DNA of 64,000 bases from Eutrophobius brisbanensis (GTDB lineage: Bacteria; Pseudomonadota; Gammaproteobacteria; Eutrophobiales; Eutrophobiaceae): NCBI GenBank assembly GCA_038131795.1, contig JAYPQE010000003.1, positions 806,001-870,000 of the forward strand, given 5' to 3'. Shown one piece after another: positions 43,840 to 53,340 of this stretch. How positions within the stretch are numbered: the first letter of the stretch is position 1; every line of letters begins with the position of its first letter. Under the pieces are notes generated by a model, which saw nothing but the letters and a program-made list of their open reading frames with translations, made no database searches and was not told the DNA's origin. Both the position numbers and the translations under genes were made by a program.

Positions 43840-44427
43840 ATGAATAATCACAAAAAAGTAATACTCGCCTCTTCTTCGCCATTTCGCAGGGAGCTTCTTG
43901 CCCGTCTGGGACTGGAATTCTCATCTGTTTCGCCCGAGATTGATGAATCTCCACAGGATAATGAACAACCCGAGGCCATGGTTACCCGTCTGGCACAGCA
44001 AAAAGCCGAAAAAATAGCTGAAAACAACGATAACGCAATCATCATTGCCTCAGATCAGGCCGCCTGTCTGGATGAGGAGATATTAGGCAAACCCCACACC
44101 CATGAACGGGCCATTGCCCAGCTGGATAAAATGCGTGGAAATACCGTCCGGTTTGTGACCAGTCTGTATGTCATGGATACCCGAACCCAAAAGACAGAAT
44201 CCCGGCGGGTCGTCTACCCTGTGACCTTTAGAGACTACAATGATGAGGAGATAGAGCGGTATTTACGCGTAGAAAAACCCTATCAATGCGCCGGGAGCTT
44301 TAAATCTGAAAAGCTTGGAATTTCCCTCGTTAATGATATGACCGGGCCCGATCCAACGGCGCTGATTGGCCTGCCATTAATCGAACTCTCCAAAATCTTA
44401 CGGAAATTTGGCCTGCAAATACCTTGA
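43840..44427 (+). CDS. Maf-family nucleotide pyrophosphatase, YceF type
   Basis: Removes modified nucleotides; the E. coli YceF protein hydrolyses m7GTP. N-terminal ILASSSPFRRELLARLGL and SDQAACLDEEILGKP are Maf motifs. YQCAGSFKSEKLGISL distinguishes YceF from the dTTP/UTP enzyme YhdE. The protein has 195 residues. It is convergent with sppA and divergent from yceD, the usual chromosomal place. Confidence 0.93.
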   Translation: MNNHKKVILASSSPFRRELLARLGLEFSSVSPEIDESPQDNEQPEAMVTRLAQQKAEKIAENNDNAIIIASDQAACLDEEILGKPHTHERAIAQLDKMRGNTVRFVTSLYVMDTRTQKTESRRVVYPVTFRDYNDEEIERYLRVEKPYQCAGSFKSEKLGISLVNDMTGPDPTALIGLPLIELSKILRKFGLQIP

Positions 44428-44428
44428 T

Positions 44429-44452
44429 TTTACATTAATTAATTAGTGTAAA
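44429..44452. repeat. Near-perfect palindrome in the maf/sppA convergent gap
   Basis: A 24-base AT-rich sequence TTTACATTAATT / AATTAGTGTAAA, 11 of 12 positions paired. It fills the 28 bp gap between two convergent genes and could act as a weak bidirectional terminator, although the stem is poor in GC. Confidence 0.35.
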
Positions 44453-44455
44453 TAA

Positions 44456-45427
44456 CTAATTTATATATATTTTTAAAATAGATAACAAACTATTACCCAC
44501 ACTGCTGCCTAAACGTTCTGCAAACCGGTCCAGGTAGTTAGGTTTATAGCTGAAATTGATTATATCCTCAGCGCCAATGACCTCCCGGGCCACATAACTG
44601 GAACTGCCAAGCTTATCCACCAGGCCGATGTCCACGGCCCTCTCACCAGTCCATAATAAGCCGCTGAAGACGGTTTCATCATCTGCCATTAATTTGCCTT
44701 CCCGACCTTTTTTCACCACCGCCTTAAATTGCTCATATATCTCATCGAGCATGGCATCCACGTGAGCTACTTCATCCTCTTTCAGTGGTGCAAATGGGTC
44801 CATAAATGCCTTATTTTCACCGGCATGCAGTACCCTGCGTTCCACCCCAAGCTTATCAATGGCATCCACAAATCCAAAACCGGCCATAATGACCCCGATG
44901 GACCCCACCAGGCTGGCTTTGTCAGCATAGATTTCATCGGCAGCACTGGCGATATAATAGCCACCTGAGGCACAAATATCGCTTATGACGGCATATATCG
45001 GGATATCTGGGTGTTTTTCCTTTAAACGGAATATTTCATCATTGATATATCCGGACTGAACAGGGCTGCCACCTGGACTATTAATCCTTAAGATGATTCC
45101 AGCAGTTTTTTTGTTTTCATAGGCAGCGCGTAGACCGGAGACAATATTGTCTGCGCTGGCTCGCTCACCTGCACCGATTGCACCTTCCACTTCAATCAGG
45201 GCGGTATGTTTATCTCCTGCCAGTCCACCACCGCGCATATCCATTGATTCACCCAGATATATTCCAAGAAACCCCAGCAGGTATATTGCAAAGAGAAATT
45301 TAAAGAAGATCCCCCATCGCCTGTTGCGTTTCTGTTCCTTCAGAAACTCATTGGCCACCTGGTTGGCCAGTTGTTGGCCAAACACTTCGGATGATTCCTG
45401 ATCTTGTTGTGAATTTGGTTCTGCCAT
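44456..45427 (-). CDS. sppA: Signal peptide peptidase SppA, short S49 form
   Basis: Inner-membrane serine protease of 323 residues. It has one transmembrane segment (about 39-58) and an S49 domain. The Ser-Lys dyad is S154 in CASGGYYIASAAD and K206 in HAGENKAF, 52 residues apart as in the short Bacillus-type enzyme. GGAGG precedes the ATG by 5 bases. It is the single-domain form, not the tandem E. coli SppA. Confidence 0.93.
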   Translation of the reverse strand: MAEPNSQQDQESSEVFGQQLANQVANEFLKEQKRNRRWGIFFKFLFAIYLLGFLGIYLGESMDMRGGGLAGDKHTALIEVEGAIGAGERASADNIVSGLRAAYENKKTAGIILRINSPGGSPVQSGYINDEIFRLKEKHPDIPIYAVISDICASGGYYIASAADEIYADKASLVGSIGVIMAGFGFVDAIDKLGVERRVLHAGENKAFMDPFAPLKEDEVAHVDAMLDEIYEQFKAVVKKGREGKLMADDETVFSGLLWTGERAVDIGLVDKLGSSSYVAREVIGAEDIINFSYKPNYLDRFAERLGSSVGNSLLSILKIYIN

Positions 45428-45484
45428 ACTACCTCCGTTAGTTAATACCCCGGACGATATTTAAAAGAGTCTTAATAATTAAGA

Positions 45485-46453
45485 TCATTTTGCCCCAGTC
45501 TGCAAAGATTGCAAAACCACAGCTAAATCGTCTGGTAATGGCGCTACTGCTTCAACAGGACGATACTTATCATTGCCAGGAACATTAATTCTATATGCAT
45601 GTAAAAATAGCCTTTTTAAACCGTATTTCCTGAGGATTTTATTATCTATTTTACTACCATATTTACTATCGCCAGCAACTGAATGCCCAAGCTCACTGCT
45701 ATGGACCCTGATTTGATGGGTCCGGCCGGTGGTCAAGACCACGTCAACTAACGACATATTGCCAACATATTTTTCCAGCTTGAAAATCGTCTCGGCATGT
45801 TTACCCTGTTCATCAACGGCCACCATTCTTTCACCTGAGCTTATTTTATTTCTACTCAGTGGTAGATCGATTTTTATCTCATTTTCTGATATGAGCCCAC
45901 ACAGCAAGGCCTTATATATTTTCAATACTTTTTTTGCCTTGAATTGTTCATGAAGAAATTTCAAATATTGCATGTTCCTGGCCAACATCAATACCCCTGA
46001 CGTTTCTTTATCCAACCTATGTACCAGCTGAATAGAATTTTCCGCATCTACAAATAGTTTTCTGACGGCTTCTATCACGCCAAAGTCCTGTCCTGTCCCA
46101 CCATGGACGACCATGCCTGAAGGTTTATTTAAGATAATGACATTACTGTCCTTGTATATAATATTCTGTTTAATTAGTTCTACTGCTCGATTGCCTGGAA
46201 CGGCTTTGTCCCTGGATGCTTGCTCAAACACCGGCGGCAATCGTACAGTTTCACCTTCCTGTAAACGGTAATTTTGCTTGACCCGGCGTCCATCCACCCT
46301 GACTTCCCCCCTTCTAAGCATCTGATAGACCCTGGTTTTGGGTATATTTTTAAAAATGCTGAACAGATAGTTATCCACTCGCCTACCTTCATGGTCGGCA
46401 TTTATTTCGACATATTTAACTGATTTTTGCTTTCCTGCATCCACAACAATCAA
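45485..46453 (-). CDS. rluC: 23S rRNA pseudouridine synthase RluC
   Basis: Modifies positions 955, 2504 and 2580 of 23S rRNA in E. coli. An N-terminal S4 domain (about residues 20-80) precedes the RluA-type catalytic domain with D148 in HRLDKETSGVLML. TTGRTHQIRVH is also present. Length 322 is normal. It is divergent from rne, as in most gammaproteobacteria, which supports RluC over RluD. Confidence 0.93.
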   Translation of the reverse strand: MIVVDAGKQKSVKYVEINADHEGRRVDNYLFSIFKNIPKTRVYQMLRRGEVRVDGRRVKQNYRLQEGETVRLPPVFEQASRDKAVPGNRAVELIKQNIIYKDSNVIILNKPSGMVVHGGTGQDFGVIEAVRKLFVDAENSIQLVHRLDKETSGVLMLARNMQYLKFLHEQFKAKKVLKIYKALLCGLISENEIKIDLPLSRNKISSGERMVAVDEQGKHAETIFKLEKYVGNMSLVDVVLTTGRTHQIRVHSSELGHSVAGDSKYGSKIDNKILRKYGLKRLFLHAYRINVPGNDKYRPVEAVAPLPDDLAVVLQSLQTGAK

Positions 46454-46813
46454 TCCCGTTGCTGGTAGTAATTAAGCTTGCTATATTAACACTCCATGAA
46501 TTAAAGCTGTTTTAATTCAATGAGGTGTGTAACAGGCAATTCTATCTGAACAATTAAATTGCCATTATTAAGTGACAGGATAATGTCCTGGCCTTAAATA
46601 CACACTACAAAATCGAAAGATTTAGATTCACGAAGTACATAATTATTTCGTGATTGTTAATTTAAATATAAACAAGTACTTAGAGTGTAATGTTACTAAT
46701 AACCCTAATTACCGAATTTTTATGCGTAACCAAGAGTATGGCCAACAATGCCATGTCTCCGGCAGATCGTTATATCCCGGAGACTGTGTTAACGCGCAAT
46801 AAGGATATGAATA
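46454..46813 (+). promoter_or_regulatory. rluC-rne divergent gap and rne 5' leader
   Basis: This 360 bp stretch has no convincing gene. It holds three perfect inverted repeats: TGAATTAAA/TTTAATTCA at 46497-46519 (5-base loop), CACGAA/TTCGTG at 46629-46652, and GTCTCCGG/CCGGAGAC at 46755-46784 (14-base loop), the last about 30 bp before rne. E. coli RNase E cuts its own structured 5' leader for feedback control, and the GC-rich third hairpin is a candidate for a similar element. Similarity to the E. coli leader was not tested. Confidence 0.45.
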
Positions 46814-49333
46814 ATGAAAAGAATGTTAATCAACGCAACTCAGCCCGAAGAGTTGCGAGTAGCCCTGGTCGATGGACAACGTTTATACGACCTGGACATT
46901 GAATCTACCAGCCGGGAACAAAAAAAATCCAATATTTATAAGTGCAAAGTAGTCAGGATAGAACAAAGCCTAGAGGCCGCGTTCGTTGACTATGGTGCTG
47001 ACCGTCACGGTTTCCTGCCATTTAAAGAAATTTGCCACGCCCTGCTCGATGCTGCTCCGAATAAGGGCAGGATCAATATTAAAGATGAACTTGATGTTGG
47101 TCAGGAATTAATCATTCAGGTAGAAAAAGAGGAACGTGGCAATAAAGGTGCAGCACTAACTACCTTTGTCAGCTTGGCGGGCCGATACCTGGTATTAATG
47201 CCAAATAATCCAAGGGCTGGTGGTGTCTCGAGGCAAATTGAAGGCAGCGACAGGGCCGAAGCCAGGGAGGCGATGAGTTCACTGGAAGTCCCTCAGGGAA
47301 TGGGGTTTATCCTGCGCACTGCGGGCGTCGGTAAGAGTTCTGAAGAACTGCAGTGGGACCTGGATTATTTACTAAGCCTTTGGAGTGCAATCTCAAAATC
47401 TGCAGATGAACGTAAAGCACCGTTTTTAATTTATCAGGAAAGTGATGTCGTTATCAGGGCCATTCGTGACTATCTGCGTAAAGATATCTCAGAAATATGG
47501 ATTGATGATCCGGAAGTTTATAAACGTGCTGAGGCCTTTATGCAGCAGGTCATGCCTCAAAACATTAACAAACTGAAGCTGTATAAAGAAGTAGACCCAC
47601 TATTCAACCGCTATCAGATAGAGGGGCAAATCGAAAGCGCATTTTCACGTGAAGTAAAAATGCCTTCTGGAGGCTCTTTAAGCATTGATCATACCGAAGC
47701 ACTAATCTCAATTGATATTAATTCTGCCAGAGCCACATCAGGAGAAGACATAGAAGAGACAGCGTTCAATACAAATCTGGAAGCTGCAGACGAAGTCGCC
47801 AGGCAACTTCGCCTTAGAGACCTGGGCGGTTTGATTGTGATTGATTTCATCGACATGATGAACAATAAACATCAACGCGACGTGGAAAGCCGACTAAAAG
47901 AAGCCCTTAAAATAGACCGGGCCAGAGTACAGGTGGGACGAATTTCACGTTTCGGGCTACTGGAAATGTCCAGACAACGTTTACGCCCCTCTTTAGGCGA
48001 GTCAAGCCATTTACCCTGTCCGCGATGTAGCGGTCAGGGAACGATAAGAAGTGTGGAATCCATAGCGCTTTCAGTCCTTAGAATTATTGAGGAAGAAGCA
48101 ATTAAAGATATGACCGGGAAAGTCATCGCTAAATTACCCATTGAAACCGCTACTTTTCTGTTGAATGAAAAGCGCCAGGTGATTGCAGAAATTGAGGAAA
48201 GAGTTGATGTGCAGGTTGTTATCGTGCCCAATCCGGACATGGAGACACCTCACTACCAGGTCCAGCGCATAAGGCTATCTGATGCTGAATACAATGTGAA
48301 TAAAAAGGCCAGCTATCTACTCAAGGAAGAAGACAGTGAAGATGAGACAACAGAAACTATTACCGGCAGATCGCCTAAACGCGACGAACCGGCTGTCAAA
48401 TACGTTCCTCATCAACCACCTGCCCCTTCACAAGCTAATACAGGATTTTTCAAGGCCATTGGTAACTTTTTTGCGGGTATTTTTTCCAGCTCAGAACAAG
48501 AATCTAAAGATAGCTCTGAGCAACGTAATAAGCAGCAAAACAGACCGTCTAAATCCAGTTCCAATCAACGTAAGCGTACATCTGGAAAAAATGATCGTAG
48601 CCAGAAAAATGAAGGTGGCGCAAACCGATCCAGGCGTGGCTCTCGCAAACAAGGTGGCGGACAAAAAAATCGCCAACAAGACCAACAAAGAAGTAATATC
48701 AACAAGCCTAGAAAACAGTCTAAAGATCAAGACAACCGTTCTCGGCGCAGACAATCACAGAACAATAACAAATCCGATAATAAGCCTGCCAACAATCAAA
48801 GTCAGGAGCCCAGATCATCTGATAACAGACGCGATGATCGCCCTCAGAAACAAGATAGTAAAAATGACATCAAGGAAAATAGCAATCAAACTGCTTCTCA
48901 GCCTTCTGGCAATGAAAATGAAAACAGGCCCCAAGATAAACATAACAGCGGCAGTGGCAATCGTCCCGAAAATGAACAACAAGACTCATCCACGCATCAG
49001 GCAGACAAGCAAAGTCGTGTCCAGGCACAACCTGCAAATCCATCGAATGAAAGTGATAACGGCCAGATAGCTGATAATGCGCCAGACAAACAAACTCAGC
49101 CCCCTGTCGGAAATACCAATGTCAATGAAAATAAAACTGCATCTGTAGATCAGGTTACTCAATCCGTCAGTGCGCCAACACCTGTAATTGAAGATCGAAA
49201 GCAGGAAATAAACAAAGGGAACATTTCGAATTCAAGCGGTCCTGCTCAAAACCAGCAAGCTGAGAGACAGAGTGATAAACAGGAGATTTCTTCTAATCAA
49301 ACATCTGCATCACAAGAGAAACCAACTGCTTAG
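46814..49333 (+). CDS. rne: Ribonuclease E
   Basis: Main mRNA-decay and rRNA/tRNA-processing endonuclease, 839 residues. It starts MKRMLINATQPEELRVALVD; an S1 domain follows (about 36-120). Catalytic aspartates are D301 (SIDINSARAT) and D344 (IVIDFIDMM). The zinc-link cysteines C402 and C405 are in PCPRCSGQGT. After about residue 555 the protein becomes a long disordered tail dominated by Asn, Gln, Lys, Arg, Ser and Asp. An amphipathic-looking FFKAIGNFFAGIFSSS near 525-545 could be a membrane-contact or partner segment. The tail is shorter than in E. coli (1061 residues total). Its stop overlaps the convergent prfC stop by 4 bp. Confidence 0.97.
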   Translation: MKRMLINATQPEELRVALVDGQRLYDLDIESTSREQKKSNIYKCKVVRIEQSLEAAFVDYGADRHGFLPFKEICHALLDAAPNKGRINIKDELDVGQELIIQVEKEERGNKGAALTTFVSLAGRYLVLMPNNPRAGGVSRQIEGSDRAEAREAMSSLEVPQGMGFILRTAGVGKSSEELQWDLDYLLSLWSAISKSADERKAPFLIYQESDVVIRAIRDYLRKDISEIWIDDPEVYKRAEAFMQQVMPQNINKLKLYKEVDPLFNRYQIEGQIESAFSREVKMPSGGSLSIDHTEALISIDINSARATSGEDIEETAFNTNLEAADEVARQLRLRDLGGLIVIDFIDMMNNKHQRDVESRLKEALKIDRARVQVGRISRFGLLEMSRQRLRPSLGESSHLPCPRCSGQGTIRSVESIALSVLRIIEEEAIKDMTGKVIAKLPIETATFLLNEKRQVIAEIEERVDVQVVIVPNPDMETPHYQVQRIRLSDAEYNVNKKASYLLKEEDSEDETTETITGRSPKRDEPAVKYVPHQPPAPSQANTGFFKAIGNFFAGIFSSSEQESKDSSEQRNKQQNRPSKSSSNQRKRTSGKNDRSQKNEGGANRSRRGSRKQGGGQKNRQQDQQRSNINKPRKQSKDQDNRSRRRQSQNNNKSDNKPANNQSQEPRSSDNRRDDRPQKQDSKNDIKENSNQTASQPSGNENENRPQDKHNSGSGNRPENEQQDSSTHQADKQSRVQAQPANPSNESDNGQIADNAPDKQTQPPVGNTNVNENKTASVDQVTQSVSAPTPVIEDRKQEINKGNISNSSGPAQNQQAERQSDKQEISSNQTSASQEKPTA

Positions 49334-50898
49334 TGTTCACGGGTATTTAAAAAGGTAATGTCTGGCCAGCGTTCCATCGTTAAATTCAAATTGACCATGG
49401 AAGGCGCAAGATAGGTTAGCAGGCCTGCGCCGTCTTCAGCCAGGTTTTCTGATGCCTTCTTTCTGAATTCCTTGAGCAAGGTTTCATCATTACACTTTAT
49501 CCATCTTGCAGTGACAGTCCTGATATTTTCATAAATGCAGTCTACTCCATATTCTTCTTTTAATCGCCAGGCAACCACATCGAATTGCAATACCCCTATT
49601 GCACCAACGATAAGTTCATTCGAATCTAATGGCCGAAATACCTGAGTGGCACCTTCTTCGCCAAGCTCCAGCAAACCTTTGAGCAATGCCTTGGATTTAA
49701 GTGGATCTTTCAGTCTGACTCTGCGGAACAACTCTGGTGCAAAATAAGGGATACCTGTGAAGTTCATATTCTCACCCTGGGTGAATGAATCTCCAACCTG
49801 TATTGTGCCGTGATTATGCAGGCCAATGATATCCCCCGCCACCGCAGATGACGCATGCCCCCTGTCTCCAGCCATGAAAGTTAATGCTTTTGATACGGAA
49901 ATATCTCTATTGATACGTACATGATGAAGTTTCATCCCTTCATTAAACTCTCCTGAACAAATTCTGACAAATGCAATCCTGTCTCGATGCGCGGGATCCA
50001 TGTTAGCCTGTATTTTAAAGACAAACCCTGAAAATGCCTTCTCGTCAGGATTGACCTCGCGCTCAACTGTGGATCTGGATAGTGGTGCAGGTGAATATCT
50101 TGCAAGATATTGAAGAAATTCTTCAGTGCCAAAATTATTCAAGGCACTGCCAAAAAATACCGGGGATTGTTTCCCCTTGAGATAGGCTTGCAGATCAAAT
50201 TCAGGGCATACGCCCTTTACCAACTCTACTTCATCCAGAAATAATTGCTGTGCCTGATCACTTTCAAACAACTCCGGGTGCTCCATTCCACCTACCCGGG
50301 TTAAATGTAATGAGGTATCTTTTTTTGAATAGAGCCTGAAGTAATCATCATAAAGATGATATATACCACGTAGTCCGCTACCCATCCCCATAGGCCAGGT
50401 AATGGGTGCACAACTGATCCCCAGTTCCTGTTCGATTTCATCCAGTAAATCAATAGGCGCCTTACCTTCCCTGTCCAGTTTATTAATAAAAGTAATTATA
50501 GGCGTGTCCCGTAAACGACATACTTCCATCAACTTAATGGTACGTTCTTCCACCCCTTTTGAAACATCGATGACCATGAGTGCAGAATCCACGGCTGTGA
50601 GTGTCCGATAAGTATCTTCAGAGAAATCAGCATGGCCGGGGGTATCCAATAAATTGACAATACAGTCACCGTAATTAAACTGCATTACCGAACTTGTGAT
50701 AGAGATGCCGCGTTGCTTTTCCATTTCCATCCAGTCAGACGTGGCATGTCTACTGGCTTTACGTGATTTGACAGTACCTGCCATTTGAATGGCACCGCCA
50801 TTTAATAACAACTGTTCAGTGACTGTGGTTTTACCCGCATCAGGATGGGAAATAATTGCAAATGTTCTTCTTTTCTTGAACGCTTCCTTGGTGCTCAC
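49330..50898 (-). CDS. prfC: Peptide chain release factor 3
   Basis: GTPase that recycles RF1 and RF2. G1 SHPDAGKT is at residues 17-24, with DTPGHADFSEDTYRTL and NKLDREGK after it. Domain II and the C-terminal RF3 region (LQFDVVAWRLKEEYG) are present. Length 522 is normal. In E. coli prfC is not part of the lep-rnc-era series; here it lies 28 bp downstream of pdxJ on the same strand. Confidence 0.97.
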   Translation of the reverse strand: MSTKEAFKKRRTFAIISHPDAGKTTVTEQLLLNGGAIQMAGTVKSRKASRHATSDWMEMEKQRGISITSSVMQFNYGDCIVNLLDTPGHADFSEDTYRTLTAVDSALMVIDVSKGVEERTIKLMEVCRLRDTPIITFINKLDREGKAPIDLLDEIEQELGISCAPITWPMGMGSGLRGIYHLYDDYFRLYSKKDTSLHLTRVGGMEHPELFESDQAQQLFLDEVELVKGVCPEFDLQAYLKGKQSPVFFGSALNNFGTEEFLQYLARYSPAPLSRSTVEREVNPDEKAFSGFVFKIQANMDPAHRDRIAFVRICSGEFNEGMKLHHVRINRDISVSKALTFMAGDRGHASSAVAGDIIGLHNHGTIQVGDSFTQGENMNFTGIPYFAPELFRRVRLKDPLKSKALLKGLLELGEEGATQVFRPLDSNELIVGAIGVLQFDVVAWRLKEEYGVDCIYENIRTVTARWIKCNDETLLKEFRKKASENLAEDGAGLLTYLAPSMVNLNLTMERWPDITFLNTREH

Positions 50899-50925
50899 TT
50901 TATCTTCCTGGAAATAGTAATTAGA

Positions 50926-51657
50926 TTATTTTCTTGCCGATAGCATGATTGTTTTTAAATCTTTAACGGCTTTTTGTATTCCGTCATATATAGACCGTGC
51001 CACAATTGAGTGGCCGATATTTAACTCTACAATTTGAGTTATTTTTGCTACAGACACAACATTATCATAATTCAGGCCATGACCCGCATTGACTTGAATA
51101 CCATGGCTTGCAGCCACCTCTACTGATTCAAGGATTGCTGATAATTCATTCTGGACATTATGGTTATCAATGGCCTCAGCATACCGTCCCGTATGAATTT
51201 CGATAACGTTTGCCCCACACTGGTGAGCAGCTTTTATCTGCTCCTTTTCCGGGTCGATAAATAATGATACACGAATCCCCGCATTCCCCAGTTCATTACA
51301 GAACAGCCTTACCCGGTCAATATTACCGGTAACATTCAGGCCTCCCTCTGTTGTGAGTTCCTGTCGTTTTTCAGGGACGATACAACAAAATGCCGGTTTA
51401 ACATCCCTGGCTATGGCCAACATCTCGTCCGTCATGGCCATTTCAAGATTAAGAGGGACATTAATTGTCTGCTTAAGCTCATACACATCCTGATCCTGTA
51501 TATGACGGCGGTCTTCCCGTAAATGGACTGTAATAGAGTCAGCACCACCCGCTATCGCACTTTTGGCAGCTAATATTAAATCCGGGTACGCTGTCCCCCT
51601 GGCTTGTCTGATAGTCGCAACATGATCAATATTCACACCCAGTAAAATTGTATCCAT
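50926..51657 (-). CDS. pdxJ: Pyridoxine 5'-phosphate synthase
   Basis: Closes the pyridoxine ring from 1-deoxyxylulose 5-phosphate and aminoacetone phosphate. VNIDHVATIRQARGTAYPD, ADSITVHLREDRRHIQD and the late HGLNYDN and ELNIGHSIVARS motifs are intact in 243 residues. It follows recO, the conserved order. The acpS gene that follows pdxJ in E. coli is absent, and prfC takes its place. Confidence 0.97.
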   Translation of the reverse strand: MDTILLGVNIDHVATIRQARGTAYPDLILAAKSAIAGGADSITVHLREDRRHIQDQDVYELKQTINVPLNLEMAMTDEMLAIARDVKPAFCCIVPEKRQELTTEGGLNVTGNIDRVRLFCNELGNAGIRVSLFIDPEKEQIKAAHQCGANVIEIHTGRYAEAIDNHNVQNELSAILESVEVAASHGIQVNAGHGLNYDNVVSVAKITQIVELNIGHSIVARSIYDGIQKAVKDLKTIMLSARK

Positions 51658-51689
51658 TTACATATACCCTGGTAATATAGTTATTAATA

Positions 51690-52412
51690 TTAAATGCCTT
51701 TTACATTCTGTAAATAGGCTCGATAAAGTTCCCTGCTCCCTAATGGCTTGTCTCCAACATGCATTTTCAAGACCATTCGCAATAACTTCTTGGTTTCCGT
51801 CGCAATCTCAGCATTCCAATCATCTTCCAGATGTAATGCCATCAGTGACTTACCTGAAATTCTTACACATTCATTGGCTTGCGCGTTTTCCTGACACACA
51901 CCCCTGTCAGTGACGTAATAATAGCTTTTCTCAGGGCTGACAGGGTCTCCAGTGTTGGCCTCATATTCCAATGCCAAACCATAGCCTAATTCCTGTAATA
52001 ATTTTTTTTCAAAAACCCTGAGTATCTTCTGTTCATCAGTACCGTGCGCCAGATCTGCAAGGGCCTGCTGATAAATAAGATAAATTTCTTCATGCGGCTC
52101 ATCTGAATGAAGCAACCTGATTAACAACTCATTCATATAAAAGCAGGAAATTATATGGCTGCCATGTAGATTAAAACGCAAGCCTGTATCTTCCACATCG
52201 AGCAGTGTCCCCATTGTGCTACGCCTGCTCCAGGACATTAATAACCTGATACCCGGCTGAAGCAAACTGGATTTGTTTTTTTTGGGCCGCTTTACACCTT
52301 TAGCAACGAGACGTAAACAACCATATTGTGAAGAAAGCACATCTAATAATAGACTGGTTTCCCGATAAGGTCTGGAATGAAGAACGTAACAATGATGCAA
52401 TTCGGCCTTCAT
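51690..52412 (-). CDS. recO: RecO, DNA repair mediator
   Basis: Helps load RecA on SSB-coated DNA. An N-terminal OB-fold is visible (CYVLHSRPYRETSLLLDVLS) and a helical C-terminal part. The second half includes LLQELGYGLALEYEANTGD, the usual core of the family; the zinc cysteines of Deinococcus-type RecO are not present, as in other gammaproteobacteria. Length 240. The gap to era is 5 bp. Confidence 0.93.
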   Translation of the reverse strand: MKAELHHCYVLHSRPYRETSLLLDVLSSQYGCLRLVAKGVKRPKKNKSSLLQPGIRLLMSWSRRSTMGTLLDVEDTGLRFNLHGSHIISCFYMNELLIRLLHSDEPHEEIYLIYQQALADLAHGTDEQKILRVFEKKLLQELGYGLALEYEANTGDPVSPEKSYYYVTDRGVCQENAQANECVRISGKSLMALHLEDDWNAEIATETKKLLRMVLKMHVGDKPLGSRELYRAYLQNVKGI

Positions 52413-52417
52413 GTCAG

Positions 52418-53338
52418 CTAAAATTCATTATCTATCAGACCGAACAACTCTAATGAGCTATCAAATTGTGTCCAATTCTTTTTAACCTTCACCCATGAAT
52501 TTAAATACACCTTTTTATCAAACATCTTTTCCATATCTTTGCGAGCTGCCTCACCCGCCTGCTTCAGATTTATTCCATTCTTACCAACTACGATGTTTTT
52601 TTTGCTTTCACCTTCGACCCAGATAGTGGCCTTGACCTTTACGATATCATTATCTTCTTCAAATTCATCAATGGTGACAGCAAGACGGTAAGGAATCTCA
52701 TCACCCAGGCGATTTATCAATTTTTCCCGCAAATACTCGGCAGCAAAAAATTTTTTATTTCTGTTGGTTATATGATCTTCAGAGTAAAGCGCAGGTCCTA
52801 TCGGTAAGGTTTCTGCCACCCGTTTCTCTAGAGTAGATATATTTTTCCCTGTTTTTGCTGATACTGGAATTATTTCAAAATCACCTGTCGCAGTTGATAT
52901 TTGCTGTATGAATGGCAAAAGATCAGTCTTGTTTTTACATTTATCTATTTTATTAATTACTAGAATTTTTTTTTGTGCATAATCTGATGTCATATTAACG
53001 ATCACTTCATCCGCATCGCTCCATTTTAATGCTTCTATTACAACCAAGATGATATCGACACCTTCAAGGCTATTTTTAGCCTCGGCATTCATATGGCGAT
53101 GTAATGGAGAATCAAATTCACTTTGAATACCGGGAGTATCTATATATATTGCCTGGCAGCCAGGCTGGTTTTTAATCCCCAATAAGTGCGCACGGGTTGT
53201 TTGTGGTTTTCTGGATATAATACTTAACTTTTGATCAAGTAATTGGTTTAGTAGCGTAGATTTACCTACATTAGGTCTTCCCAGGATCGTTACATATCCG
53301 CATTTAAACTCGGATAACTGCGTTACATTACCTGCCAT
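52418..53338 (-). CDS. era: Era GTPase
   Basis: Ribosome-assembly GTPase that binds the 3' end of 16S rRNA. G1 GRPNVGKS is at residues 20-27, with DTPG near 68 and NKID near 130. The C-terminal KH domain has VVGKNGINLKQAGEAARKDMEKMF and VYLNSWVKVKKNW. Length 306 is normal. It starts 2 bp after the rnc stop. Confidence 0.97.
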   Translation of the reverse strand: MAGNVTQLSEFKCGYVTILGRPNVGKSTLLNQLLDQKLSIISRKPQTTRAHLLGIKNQPGCQAIYIDTPGIQSEFDSPLHRHMNAEAKNSLEGVDIILVVIEALKWSDADEVIVNMTSDYAQKKILVINKIDKCKNKTDLLPFIQQISTATGDFEIIPVSAKTGKNISTLEKRVAETLPIGPALYSEDHITNRNKKFFAAEYLREKLINRLGDEIPYRLAVTIDEFEEDNDIVKVKATIWVEGESKKNIVVGKNGINLKQAGEAARKDMEKMFDKKVYLNSWVKVKKNWTQFDSSLELFGLIDNEF

Positions 53339-53340
53339 TA

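Noticed and set aside
46690..46902. 70-codon frame running across the rne start
   Set aside because: It overlaps the RNase E N-terminus, has no ribosome-binding site, and its sequence is unlike any known leader.
48336..49070. 244-codon frame inside the rne tail
   Set aside because: It is in another frame of a low-complexity coding region; the composition is a shadow of Asn/Gln/Lys codons and there is no ribosome-binding site.
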